Shown here one piece after another: positions 25,054 through 34,136 of a stretch of DNA of 48,640 nt. A program made the translations under genes and the position numbers. This DNA comes from Acidobacteriaceae bacterium (lineage in GTDB: Bacteria > Acidobacteriota > Terriglobia > Terriglobales > Acidobacteriaceae): assembly GCA_003139795.1 (NCBI GenBank), contig PLGM01000318.1, positions 1 to 48,640 on the forward strand, in the 5' to 3' direction. The stretch's first letter is position 1. Every line of letters begins with the position of its first letter. The notes beneath the pieces were generated by a model. That model did no database searches. It saw nothing but the letters and a program-made list of their open reading frames with translations, and was not told the DNA's origin.

Positions 25054-26133
25054 CTAAGGAGCCAGTCGAGTAAGAATCTCAGCGATCCGTTCCGACGCCT
25101 TGCCGTCCCACAGCGGCGGCCGGCCCGTCTGTTTGCGGCCGCCGCTCAGCGCTTCGTGAAACTTGCTCTCGAGCAATTCCCAATCGTGCCCTATCAACAC
25201 ATTCGTGCCCAGAGTCACAGTGATTGGACGCTCGGTATTCTCACGCAAAGTGAGGCACGGCGTGCCCAGATAAGTGGTCTCCTCCTGTATGCCACCCGAG
25301 TCCGTTATGACAACCCTGGCATTCTTCTGAAGCGCAAGAAACTCAAAGTATCCAAGCGGAGCGATCACTCGAAGACTTGAGTTACACTGCTCCAGCCGTG
25401 CCGACCACTTCTGCCGCGTTCTCGGATGAACTGGAAATATCAAGGGAAGTTTCTCGCTCAAACTGTCAAGCACGTGCAGCATCGGCAAAAAAGTCGACTC
25501 GTCATCTACATTCGATGGACGATGAAGCGTGACCAATCCAAAAGAATCCAGGGATAACTCAGCTTTGAGCTTTGGGAAAATCTCGTCCGCCTTCGGCAAG
25601 AATCGAATGAGAGTATCGATCATTACGTTGCCAACAAGGAACACCTTTTCCTTTGCAATACCTTCGCGCGCGAGATTCTCATTGCCATCGGCTGACGGAG
25701 TAAAAAGAAAGTCTGCAAGTTGATCTGTAATCAAGCGGTTTATCTCTTCCGGCATCGAGCGGTCAAACGAGCGCAGACCCGACTCGACATGCCCCACGCG
25801 AATACCGATCTTGGAACAAACGAGTGCTGCCGCAACGGTAGAATTTACGTCCCCATAAACCAGCACAATATCCGGTTTGCGCGCGAGTACAACCGGCTCA
25901 AACCGGCTCATGATCGCGGCAGTCTGCTGCGCATGAGATCCCGAGCCAACGTTCAGACTTTCATCGGGATCCGGAATCTCCAACCCTTTGAAGAACACAT
26001 CCGACATGAGCGCGTCGTAGTGCTGGCCGGTATGCACTAGCGTCTGCTCGTGCCCTCTCCCTCCTAGCGCACGATAAACAGGAGCCGCCTTCATGAAGTT
26101 TGGCCGTGCACCAACCACGTGTAGAACTTTCAT
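25054..26133 (-). CDS. wecB: UDP-N-acetylglucosamine 2-epimerase (non-hydrolysing)
   Basis: Interconverts UDP-GlcNAc and UDP-ManNAc for surface glycan synthesis. The 359-residue protein shows the family's start KVLHVVGARPNFMKAAP. It also carries GDVNSTVAAA, GHVESGLRSFDRSMPEEINR, HRPSNVD, HPRTRQ and TDSGGIQEETTYLGTPCLTLRENTERP (the last read across two adjacent blocks). An AAGGGA site lies ten bases upstream. GC content falls here: two 60-base lines counted gave 47 and 55 percent, against 77 percent for one line in recQ. This suggests separate acquisition. Confidence 0.96.
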   Translation of the reverse strand: MKVLHVVGARPNFMKAAPVYRALGGRGHEQTLVHTGQHYDALMSDVFFKGLEIPDPDESLNVGSGSHAQQTAAIMSRFEPVVLARKPDIVLVYGDVNSTVAAALVCSKIGIRVGHVESGLRSFDRSMPEEINRLITDQLADFLFTPSADGNENLAREGIAKEKVFLVGNVMIDTLIRFLPKADEIFPKLKAELSLDSFGLVTLHRPSNVDDESTFLPMLHVLDSLSEKLPLIFPVHPRTRQKWSARLEQCNSSLRVIAPLGYFEFLALQKNARVVITDSGGIQEETTYLGTPCLTLRENTERPITVTLGTNVLIGHDWELLESKFHEALSGGRKQTGRPPLWDGKASERIAEILTRLAP

Positions 26134-26194
26134 TTTGCATTCCCTTTTCTAGACCAGGATTTCCATTCTGTTTGCCCCGTTCCGCGTCGGCCTT

Positions 26195-26539
26195 GTCGTA
26201 GTCGCCGGTAGTTGGAGACAGATTGAGACACTTACTTACCCGCGAGGGAGTCGGCATGTCGTAGCCAGCGACCGCTCCGGTTTCCAGGCGCGCCAGTGTT
26301 CGGCGGCGGCGCGGGGCCGCCGCGTCCTGAGGAGCGTCATCGGCAATGCGCGGCCACTTGTCGCGCCATCGCGCCACACGACCTCGCGTGGTTTCAACGG
26401 AAGCACCCAAGCCCAGCGACTCGTAGCGATCGGTGATGGCAACCCAGGCACCCTTCGGCTTCGTGAGTCGCATGCTATTCCGCAGGCGGTCCTTCAGATA
26501 AGGCAAAAGCCGGATTTCTGCGTGTCGAGGGAGCTTCAT
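26195..26539 (-). pseudogene. Decayed second copy of the deacetylase-like gene
   Basis: From ATG 26539 the frame repeats the first 75 or so residues of the gene at 23830-24900 (KLPRHAEIRLLPYLKDRL, WVAITDRYESLGLGASVET). It then jumps to a segment matching about residues 250-285 of the full gene (LARLETGAVAGYDMPTPSRV). The intervening 175 residues, including the putative metal motif HLHHD, are gone. After about 26195 similarity ends and the frame runs into wecB. It is a product of duplication followed by deletion. Confidence 0.75.
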
Positions 26540-26650
26540 CGAGTTGATTTGCCCTTTGCATATTGCCGTAGTCGCCGGAAGGCGCGCCTGAAACAGAACC
26601 ACTGTCTTTGAGTATCGAACACGCTTCTCTTGTCTGTCAAAAAGACTTTC
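26540..26650. repeat. Upstream copy B of the duplicated segment
   Basis: Non-coding partner of 24901-25010, aligned over about 110 bases with small indels. It lies before the decayed deacetylase-like copy. Its far end borders the promoter region of the divergent oxidoreductase gene. Confidence 0.72.
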
Positions 26651-26665
26651 CGAGCGGTCTTCGTT

Positions 26666-26671
26666 GTATAC
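26666..26671 (+). promoter_or_regulatory. Possible -10 element (TATACT) for the oxidoreductase-epimerase pair
   Basis: TATACT is close to the sigma-70 -10 consensus and lies about 40 bases before the ATG at 26709. The best -35 candidate, TTTCCG at 26645-26650, is poor and only 15 bases away. An AAGGAAAG ribosome site follows before the start. Confidence 0.3.
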
Positions 26672-26708
26672 TGTCCGTGATCTATGTTTCGTTGGTTAAG
26701 GAAAGACA

Positions 26709-27791
26709 ATGGGTTTGAAGATAGCAATCGTTGGATGCGGCAAGATCGCGGATGCACACGTTGAGGAGATTAAGAAGATACCCTCCGTTCAACTGGGCGC
26801 AGTCTGCGACCTCGAACCGATTATGGCTGAGCAGTTGGCCGCTCGTTACGGCGTACCATGCTGGTACTGCGATGTGGCGAGTATGCTAGAAGTGGAAAAG
26901 CCGGATGTCTTGCACATTACAACGCCGCCGCAATCGCACCTTTCCCTTACGAGACAAGCTGTGGCGGCTGGATGCCATATATTCCTCGAGAAACCCGTAG
27001 CCCTGCGCCATTGCGACGCCGAAGCTATCATCGGGACGGCAATTGGCGCGGGGCGGAAGCTGACAGTAAATTACTGGCCGAGGTTCGAGGCTCCGGCGCT
27101 TGAGCTGCGTCGCCTCTATGAAACAGGAGTGCTTGGCATTCCAGTTCATGTCGAAAGCTTTCTAGGTTATGACCTCGGTGGCGAATATGGGACAGCGTTG
27201 AAGCGGGACCCCGAGCATTGGGTACATCGCCTTCCCGGCAAGCTATTCCAGAACGTGCTGGATCATGTCTTGAATAAGATCACTCCATTTCTGGATGATG
27301 AAGAACCTTTCATCCAAGCCGTCGCATATCGCGGAAATGCAGGTGGAGGTGAGTCCCGCTCCGGTGAGCTTCTCGATGAATTGCGCGTGATTATTCGGGG
27401 CGCGCAGGTAAGCGCCTATGCGACGTTCAGCGCACATGCCCGCCCAGTCGGGCAAACTTTGCGCGTTTACGGAACGAAGAACACAGCCCATGTCGACTTC
27501 ATGGTGCGCACGGTTGCCCTGGAGCGAAAGCAAACATTCCCGTCCGCTCTGGGCCGTTTGTTCCCTCCGTTCCTGGTTGCGAAGGATTACCTGCGGCAAG
27601 GACTGAGGAATGTGAACAGCTTCTCGCATGCGCGCTTCCATTTCTTCGATGGTTTGCGCCGGCTGCTGAACGAGTTTTATCTCTGCATCGAAAAGGATTC
27701 CCCGCCGCCGATTGCCTACGGCGAGATACTGCGCGTCTCGGCGATGATGGAAAGAATCCTCGAACAGGTTTATCCAGAGGTGTTCGTTTGA
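26709..27791 (+). CDS. Gfo/Idh/MocA-family NAD(P)-dependent oxidoreductase
   Basis: A 360-residue sugar or sugar-nucleotide dehydrogenase. It starts with a Rossmann fold (KIAIVGCGKIADAHVEEI) and has the family signature FLEKPVALR near residue 97, whose Glu-Lys-Pro carries the catalytic lysine. A C-terminal beta-sheet domain follows. The neighbours (WecB, an epimerase, glycosyltransferases) suggest a nucleotide sugar such as a UDP-HexNAc derivative, but the substrate is inference. It overlaps the next gene by four bases (TTGA). Confidence 0.88.
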   Translation: MGLKIAIVGCGKIADAHVEEIKKIPSVQLGAVCDLEPIMAEQLAARYGVPCWYCDVASMLEVEKPDVLHITTPPQSHLSLTRQAVAAGCHIFLEKPVALRHCDAEAIIGTAIGAGRKLTVNYWPRFEAPALELRRLYETGVLGIPVHVESFLGYDLGGEYGTALKRDPEHWVHRLPGKLFQNVLDHVLNKITPFLDDEEPFIQAVAYRGNAGGGESRSGELLDELRVIIRGAQVSAYATFSAHARPVGQTLRVYGTKNTAHVDFMVRTVALERKQTFPSALGRLFPPFLVAKDYLRQGLRNVNSFSHARFHFFDGLRRLLNEFYLCIEKDSPPPIAYGEILRVSAMMERILEQVYPEVFV

Positions 27792-28819
27792 AAGTCCTGG
27801 TTACCGGTGCGGGCGGTTTCCTCGGATTTCATGTTGTCGAACGCCTGCTCGCCCATGGTTATACGGATATCCGGTGCTTTCTTCGCGAGCGCGCCAAGGC
27901 GGAACGGCTCTTGGAAATGTCGCAGTTGTATCCCGGTTCGCAACTGGAGTTGTGCTACGGAAATCTGAGGGCGAAATCCGACTGCGTCCGAGCCATCGCG
28001 GATGTCTCCCTGGTGTTCCATCTCGCCGCGGGATTGAAAGGCTCGCCGGCAGAGCTGTTTGCCGATTCGGTGGTCGTCTCCCGCAACTTGCTTGAAGCTC
28101 TGGAAACACGGGACGGTTTCCCTGCACAGAAGACCCGGGTGGTTTTGGTAAGCTCTTTCGGCGTGTACGGGGTGGTGCCATTGGGCAGGGGTGCCCGGAT
28201 CGACGAACGGACGCCGCTGGAAGACCATCCTGAGCTTCGGGACACCTACTCTCATTCCAAGCTGAGGCAGGAACAGCTCTTTTGGGAGTATCGGCAAAAG
28301 GCTGGATTTGAACTCGTTGTCTTGCGTCCAGGCGTAATCTACGGGCCGGGCGGCGGAGCCTTCTCCAGCCGGGTAGGCTTGCAGATTGGACCAGTGTTCT
28401 TCCATTTGGGAGGGAGCAATCTGCTTCCACTTGCGTATGTCGTCAACTGCGCGGAAGCGATCGTGGTCGCAGGTACCCATCCCGAATCTGCGGGGCAAGC
28501 ATACAACGTGCACGATGACGACCTGCCCACTGCCTCCCGGTACTTGCGCGAATACAAGAGGCATGTCAAGCGGATACGGTCGATTCGCCTGCCGTATTTC
28601 ATGACCAGGATGCTGGCGTGGGCGTTGGAAAGATATCATCGCCGTTCCCAGGGGCAGTTACCGGCCATCATCACTCGTTACAAAGCTGCCGCGGCCTGGG
28701 GTGGAAACACGTTTAGCAACGCAAAGCTGCGCGCGCTGGGATGGCGCCCGCTCGTTGCCACATCCGATGCGATGCCGGCGACCTTCGAGTATCTCAAGCA
28801 GCAGGATCAGAGGCAGTGA
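27788..28819 (+). CDS. NAD-dependent epimerase/dehydratase (extended SDR)
   Basis: A 343-residue extended short-chain dehydrogenase acting on a nucleotide sugar or similar. The cofactor loop is GAGGFLG at residues 7-13, and the catalytic YXXXK is in DTYSHSKLRQEQ. The segment RPGVIYGPGG is typical of sugar epimerases. It starts at a TTG overlapping the stop of the oxidoreductase, so the two are co-translated. It converges with the beta-helix lipoprotein gene with only 21 bases between them. I see no hairpin terminator there. Confidence 0.88.
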   Translation: MKVLVTGAGGFLGFHVVERLLAHGYTDIRCFLRERAKAERLLEMSQLYPGSQLELCYGNLRAKSDCVRAIADVSLVFHLAAGLKGSPAELFADSVVVSRNLLEALETRDGFPAQKTRVVLVSSFGVYGVVPLGRGARIDERTPLEDHPELRDTYSHSKLRQEQLFWEYRQKAGFELVVLRPGVIYGPGGGAFSSRVGLQIGPVFFHLGGSNLLPLAYVVNCAEAIVVAGTHPESAGQAYNVHDDDLPTASRYLREYKRHVKRIRSIRLPYFMTRMLAWALERYHRRSQGQLPAIITRYKAAAAWGGNTFSNAKLRALGWRPLVATSDAMPATFEYLKQQDQRQ

Positions 28820-28840
28820 CCGGTGGGCTGAGCTCCGACC

Positions 28841-31156
28841 CTATTCCATTGCCCCCACCGTGAGCGCCTGTTTGCGGACCGTCTGTATCGCGGACGGCCC
28901 ATACTGGAAGCGCACCGGCAGCTTCGGCGCATCAGGTGGCAAGCTTGCTCCGGCGTTGACCAGCGCCGGCACCGGAGCAAATGTGGTTAGGTTAAATGGT
29001 GCCGTCGAGACACCAATCAAATTGGAGACGCCTGCGGTATCGGCTCTGTTGCTAGCTCCCTGGAAGGCATAACGCGAGGGTCTTAGAGTCCAGCCGGTGT
29101 GCTCTCCACCGGCCAACTCTCCCGTGCCCCAATTCGAGTTGATGACATTCTTGCCGAAGACCGTGAACTGGCTTGTACGGGTGTTCCAGTAGAAGATTGG
29201 TTTTGTTCCTGTGTCCATCCAGATTGCGTTGTTGTGTACCTGTATCTGCGGCCATTCGATCTGCGGTGTGTCTTCGAGTCCCCCTCCGGCCCCAGTGTCG
29301 AACAGAACCCAATTGTAATACTTATTCGTCGGCTCGTAGAAGCTGTTGTTGTAGAACCACAGCGTCCCAAGACGGTTGTTATCTACAGTACCCATATCGC
29401 TCAAGTAATGGATCGGCACTAAGGCTGTCGCATTGACGAAGGTGTTTCCGTAGACGTAGTCCGTGTGGTGTGCCTCGACCACCGCAGCCAGCAGATCGGC
29501 GGTGTATGCATCGGCAGGATATATAGAACGAAATGAGTGTGCGCCCCCTCCCAGGTACCCCTCGAATGAGGTATATGCCCCTGCGTCCTCGTTATCGACA
29601 AGGTCAAGTTGCCGTGCTGCTCCATCGCCGAAGTGGTTGTAGCGCAGAATTTCAGGAAAACCGCGGCCCTTGAAGTTCGAACCCCGCGCCCCGCTCTGAT
29701 ACTGGTCGATGATATTGAACTGCGCTACTTCGTTCCACCCCTGAACGTAAAGCTGGCTCATGCCATAGGATCCGGAGACGCCATTGTTATGCAGGTGGTT
29801 GCCTTCATACAAGGTATTGGCTACGGCTGCGTAGCCATTGCCAGAGTTGAAATCGGAAAAGAGACCATTGCCGCAGTTATATGCGTCGATACCTCTAACC
29901 ACCGTATCCATGCTGCGGAATAGACGAATGCAAGCCGCTGCGCCGATCCATGCCTTGCCCGCCGCGCCCGAAGGAGTGGTATAGGTGTTGGGCGGCTTGG
30001 CATTCTGAATCTTGAGGCCCTCGACAATCAGATACTGCGGACCGCTCCAGGTTCCCGTGTACATCCCAGCCCAGCCGGTAGCGCCAATTCCGACTGCCGT
30101 GTATCCCGCCGAATACACGCTTACGTCCGAACGTCCGGTGGCATTGCCGGCATCGATCACTGGAAGGTTGCCCTGGGCATCCGGCACGCCGCAGACCCGA
30201 ACCGGCTGGGTGCGCTCCGCCTGCGTCGCAAGCTGGAAGTATTCGTGATAGGTGGTGGAGCTGGCTCCGGTGGTGTCCTCGTTGTGGATGCGCACGGTTG
30301 AACCGTTCTTGAGAGAAGCCCACGGAACCGACTGGATTGTTTTGTACGCCCGCGACGGCCCTACCTCGTATGTCTTTCCTTTCAGGTCTGGATCAACCGT
30401 GCAGTCGACCGGCATGGTCTTTGAGGGAGTCACCTGGTAGGGCATTTTGTGTCCGGTCACGTAGATGGTAGCCGTGTTCATCTTGGAACCGTCCGCGACG
30501 CTGGTGGCTGTTAACGTATAGCGCCCCCCCACTCTGGCCGAGAAGACCGTATCCTGATTCGTCACGTCCACCAGGACGCCGTCTCCCTCGCGGGGCTTTG
30601 AGGTGATGGCCCAGGTCACGTTGCGGTTGACCGATCCCCAGACAAATGCTTGGATGTCGGCTTTCTGCAGGGCGTACAAGGTGGTATAGAAGGGCACCAC
30701 ATGGACCTGCACGGCTGGATTGCAGACATTCACGGTGATGGAGGCAGACTGGTTTGGGCTCTCCTGCGACTGCGCTGTGAGCGTAAACTGCGTGGCTGAA
30801 CGAACGGTATAGGAGTCCGCACCCTTGATTGAGCATTTGCTGCCCTTGGCCGGAGCGGTTACGTCTACCCAGTTGCCTGACGTGGAGGAGAGACTGGCGC
30901 CGCCCGTTACAGACCAGTTGACCGCATCCGTTGTTCCGCCCGTGACCGTGACAAAGATGCGGCGCACACTGCCGGGCAATACGTTGAAACCATAGGCCGG
31001 TTGGGTGATGGCGATGGAGATCCGAGATGAGGATGTTGCGGCGGCAGGCGCTCCGGCATTTGCAGTCCCCGTCGCACTCTGCCCCTCGCCGCAAGCCGTC
31101 ACGGTCACGACAAGGGAGAATCCCAAAGCGAAAGACAACTTGAGACGAATGTTCAT
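28841..31156 (-). CDS. Secreted lipoprotein with Ig-like domains and a right-handed beta-helix
   Basis: The 771-residue protein begins with a lipoprotein signal peptide ending VTAC, with Cys22 as the lipidated residue. Two Ig-like (BIG2-type) domains follow, around residues 45-235 (VNWSVTGG, VTWAITSK). From about residue 260 repeated short strands with Asn-rich turns (GNHLHNNGVSG, GNTFVNAT, YNNSFYEP) suggest a parallel beta-helix like polysaccharide lyases or depolymerases. No catalytic residues can be assigned. Next to a flippase and exosortase genes it may bind or cut the exported polysaccharide. It has no PEP-CTERM tail. Confidence 0.75.
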   Translation of the reverse strand: MNIRLKLSFALGFSLVVTVTACGEGQSATGTANAGAPAAATSSSRISIAITQPAYGFNVLPGSVRRIFVTVTGGTTDAVNWSVTGGASLSSTSGNWVDVTAPAKGSKCSIKGADSYTVRSATQFTLTAQSQESPNQSASITVNVCNPAVQVHVVPFYTTLYALQKADIQAFVWGSVNRNVTWAITSKPREGDGVLVDVTNQDTVFSARVGGRYTLTATSVADGSKMNTATIYVTGHKMPYQVTPSKTMPVDCTVDPDLKGKTYEVGPSRAYKTIQSVPWASLKNGSTVRIHNEDTTGASSTTYHEYFQLATQAERTQPVRVCGVPDAQGNLPVIDAGNATGRSDVSVYSAGYTAVGIGATGWAGMYTGTWSGPQYLIVEGLKIQNAKPPNTYTTPSGAAGKAWIGAAACIRLFRSMDTVVRGIDAYNCGNGLFSDFNSGNGYAAVANTLYEGNHLHNNGVSGSYGMSQLYVQGWNEVAQFNIIDQYQSGARGSNFKGRGFPEILRYNHFGDGAARQLDLVDNEDAGAYTSFEGYLGGGAHSFRSIYPADAYTADLLAAVVEAHHTDYVYGNTFVNATALVPIHYLSDMGTVDNNRLGTLWFYNNSFYEPTNKYYNWVLFDTGAGGGLEDTPQIEWPQIQVHNNAIWMDTGTKPIFYWNTRTSQFTVFGKNVINSNWGTGELAGGEHTGWTLRPSRYAFQGASNRADTAGVSNLIGVSTAPFNLTTFAPVPALVNAGASLPPDAPKLPVRFQYGPSAIQTVRKQALTVGAME

Positions 31157-31183
31157 GCGTTACTTCCTCTTTGTGCGGAAGCT

Positions 31184-34084
31184 CTAGCGCAGGCACGCAA
31201 ATAGCATTCGGCCAAAACTGTTTCGATTCGGTGGAACAGCATCTTCGTCCTCTCCAAGCCGCACGATCCGCGTGAACGTCGTGTTGGCTTCGAGCCAGTG
31301 GTGGATGTGGTCCGGATCCCAGCCGTCGAGTTTCTCTCCAGGGTATTCATGGCTTTGGCCCATATCGAAGAACATCACACGGCGCGTCGCCTCATCCACC
31401 AGTCCAAGCAACTCCTCGGCGCTAACGTTCAGGCGATTCAAGATGTAATGGTGCGCGAGACTGAAGCACGATGTGATGTCATATCTGTCTTGAAGTGCCC
31501 GGAGAAAACCGACAGCATCGCAGCGATGTACCTGTTCCGGCCTCAGACCGTACATCACTTTTCCGACTGAAATTGCCGTAGGATCGCGCTCCACCCCCTC
31601 AGCCCGAAATCCGAGCTTCGACATTTCGGAGACAAACCAACCGTAGCTGCTGGCAACGTCCAGATAGCTGCTGGACGCGGGCGGCATCAGGCCTTCGGCG
31701 TGGAGAAACTCCGTCATCTTTGCAAGCCTGTCTGTGCAGCGCCGCACCAGAACCCATCCCGCCACCTCCGGCGAATCAATGGGCTGATAGAGCTCCCGGC
31801 GTCCTTTGAGCCATAAAACATCGAGCAGGAGGTCCTGAACAGGTGTTGTGACGGGAGGCTGCAAGATGAGGCCCGGAACTTCTCGAACACTTTGCATGTA
31901 CGCCAGCGCCAGCCGGTGGTGGCCTTCGGACACCTGGTAGCATGTTGAGTCCTTCACAGGATACACGGCAATGTACTCGTACGGATCCCTTTCATAGTTC
32001 GGAACCTCTTGCGGAGGAGAGCTTCCGTCCAGTCCGAGATAATCATGGACGAAACGGCGGGCTCCCCACTGAACCTGGTCGGGAGCAACAGCGTCGAAGT
32101 ACCTGCCAAACAGTTCGATATTCAGGACCGCGTTTCGGTAGTAATCGGTTCGTTCGAAGACTCCTCCCTCCCAGAGCCGCTCACCGACGCTGTCATACTC
32201 GCGCAGCAGCTTCACCTGCGGCCACTCGGATATGGGGCGCGAAGCACGACGAATATCGCCAATCATACGAGCGAAGGTTGCTGCTGAGACACCATTGTCC
32301 CCGCCCTGGAGGCAAGCATCGACGCGGATGGGCACCAGCTTCCTCCTTAATGCAATTCCCTTGCAACTTCTCTGGAGGGACCATGCTCGCTCGCGGAGTG
32401 ACTTCGGAAGGTGCCTCCGCCAAGCATTCATGATCATCGACGAAATCCCGCCTTCCTCCGCAGTTAAGGAGTAACTCTTTGCCGTAACGACGCTACCGGA
32501 TTCAGAGCGGGTCAGCAGCGATAGGAACTTGCCCGCCGGCCTGACGATGGACTTTGGCAGCATCCCGGCCAGGATATTGAAGCGGTCGTGGTCTTCCGGC
32601 TCCAGCACGCGCATCAGGTAAATAAGCCCGAAGAGAACGATGAGTGAAGCGGTTCCACCGCACAGAATGCCCCACAGCGGCGCCAGTTGCACAGCGATGT
32701 AATGCGCGGTGAGGGAAGCCAGGACGCTGATGAAGGCGATCTTGGCGATCTGCAGCCAGGGAAGCTTAACCTTGTAAAGGAAAATGCCGATGGCCCACAT
32801 CATTCCCACGGCTGTTACCTGCGCCGCTCCGTTGCCGATGCAGGCGCCCACCGCGCCATGCGCTGGAATCAGGCGCCATGCCACGCCAATATCGACGATG
32901 CCGGCCAACACAGTCGCCAAGATGACATAGCGCTGCCGCTCATTGCTCTCCAAAAGGTTTTGGACAGGACCGATGAAGGCCTTGGGCATGCACAGCAGCG
33001 GCGCCAGCATCACAACTGTGGCCGCTTCCCTGTACTGGTTGCCGTAGAGAAGCAGCAAAACCGGCACCGCGAGAGCGGCGGCGATGACGTGCAGTGGAAT
33101 CGATGTTAGTGCGAGGTAGCGGAACGCGGAAGCCGTGAGATCGGAAAGCCTGGATTTATCGCGGCCGTACTGAGCGAAGATCGTGGCGCCGGCAGCCGAC
33201 CCGAATATCATTGAGCTGAGCAGCAGCCGCTCGGCCATGTTGAAGGCTACCGAATAGTAAGACACCTGGCGGATATCGGGACAAAGGTGCTTCAGAAGGA
33301 AAAACTCCGACCGATCCCAGACGACCAGCGCCACAGCCATGCTGGTGACGCTCTGCCAGGCAAAGGCCGTCATTCGCCTGCGCAATCCCTGCGGGAAAGC
33401 ATGGGTCGTATCCCAGGTGAGTATGCGCGCGACCGTGGGGAAGACACGCACAAGGAAATCGGCAAGTCGCATGGCGAGCACCGAAGCGCCGAAACCGACC
33501 ACACCCCATTTGAAAACGACCGTTGCGGCAACCGCGATGAAGTAGACGAGCATCGAGACGACCGAGGCCGGGAGATTTGTGGACAACTCCTCCGTAGCGA
33601 CGTTGGCCTGCGCGGAGATGAAGTTGACCATCGAAGGCCAGATGCTGAGGACAATAAGTGCCGATGCCAGCTTGTACGCCTCGGTGGCATCTCGGAGTAC
33701 CCAGACCAGCAGGCCGGCAGTGGCCAGCGTTGCCAAGGCGGACTGGAGCCGCAAGGTGCGAAAATAAATAAACCTCGCCGTTCCCCGATCGCCCATGCCC
33801 AGGAACTCGGCCATGTATTTCCGCGTGGTTGCGGGTATGCCCATTCCGCCCAGGCTGCTGACAACCTGAGCAATCCATATCATGTAGATGATGGGGCCCA
33901 TCTTCGACGGACCAAGGGTGCGGGCAATCGCAATCGACGCGGATAGGCCGACAACAGCGTTGATTACGTTCTCGAGCCCGTACCAGGCAGTGTTCCGGGC
34001 GATGGTTTTCGTGTTTGACGTGTTCATATAAACTCTGGCCCAAGTGGATGCGCACAGTTTGCCCGCACCGGTCAACATATCCAA
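31184..34084 (-). CDS. Fusion of a Wzx-type polysaccharide flippase with a ParB-like/methyltransferase module
   Basis: A single 966-residue frame. Residues about 25-510 form a multi-spanning MOP/Wzx flippase, with a start like many O-antigen flippases (NTAWYGLENVINAVVGL) and 12-14 hydrophobic segments. Residues 550-966 are soluble. They include a ParB-like segment YQVSEGHHRLALAYM (716-730) and a SAM-dependent methyltransferase core with motif I SSYLDVASSYGWF (805-817). A Met-rich point at 550-552, preceded by a purine-rich GGAGGAAGG, is where a separate methyltransferase would start. Stop-codon loss between two genes is thus possible. The true N-terminus may be Met20 (34027). Confidence 0.8.
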   Translation of the reverse strand: MDMLTGAGKLCASTWARVYMNTSNTKTIARNTAWYGLENVINAVVGLSASIAIARTLGPSKMGPIIYMIWIAQVVSSLGGMGIPATTRKYMAEFLGMGDRGTARFIYFRTLRLQSALATLATAGLLVWVLRDATEAYKLASALIVLSIWPSMVNFISAQANVATEELSTNLPASVVSMLVYFIAVAATVVFKWGVVGFGASVLAMRLADFLVRVFPTVARILTWDTTHAFPQGLRRRMTAFAWQSVTSMAVALVVWDRSEFFLLKHLCPDIRQVSYYSVAFNMAERLLLSSMIFGSAAGATIFAQYGRDKSRLSDLTASAFRYLALTSIPLHVIAAALAVPVLLLLYGNQYREAATVVMLAPLLCMPKAFIGPVQNLLESNERQRYVILATVLAGIVDIGVAWRLIPAHGAVGACIGNGAAQVTAVGMMWAIGIFLYKVKLPWLQIAKIAFISVLASLTAHYIAVQLAPLWGILCGGTASLIVLFGLIYLMRVLEPEDHDRFNILAGMLPKSIVRPAGKFLSLLTRSESGSVVTAKSYSLTAEEGGISSMIMNAWRRHLPKSLRERAWSLQRSCKGIALRRKLVPIRVDACLQGGDNGVSAATFARMIGDIRRASRPISEWPQVKLLREYDSVGERLWEGGVFERTDYYRNAVLNIELFGRYFDAVAPDQVQWGARRFVHDYLGLDGSSPPQEVPNYERDPYEYIAVYPVKDSTCYQVSEGHHRLALAYMQSVREVPGLILQPPVTTPVQDLLLDVLWLKGRRELYQPIDSPEVAGWVLVRRCTDRLAKMTEFLHAEGLMPPASSSYLDVASSYGWFVSEMSKLGFRAEGVERDPTAISVGKVMYGLRPEQVHRCDAVGFLRALQDRYDITSCFSLAHHYILNRLNVSAEELLGLVDEATRRVMFFDMGQSHEYPGEKLDGWDPDHIHHWLEANTTFTRIVRLGEDEDAVPPNRNSFGRMLFACLR

Positions 34085-34136
34085 ACGGTGAGCCTACGGC
34101 GGGGCGCGCAGGCTCACAGCAAGCCATGATTCCCGA

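Noticed and set aside
28841..31156. PEP-CTERM sorting signal on the beta-helix lipoprotein
   Set aside because: The C-terminus (VRKQALTVGAME) has no hydrophobic helix and no basic tail; the protein has a lipobox instead.
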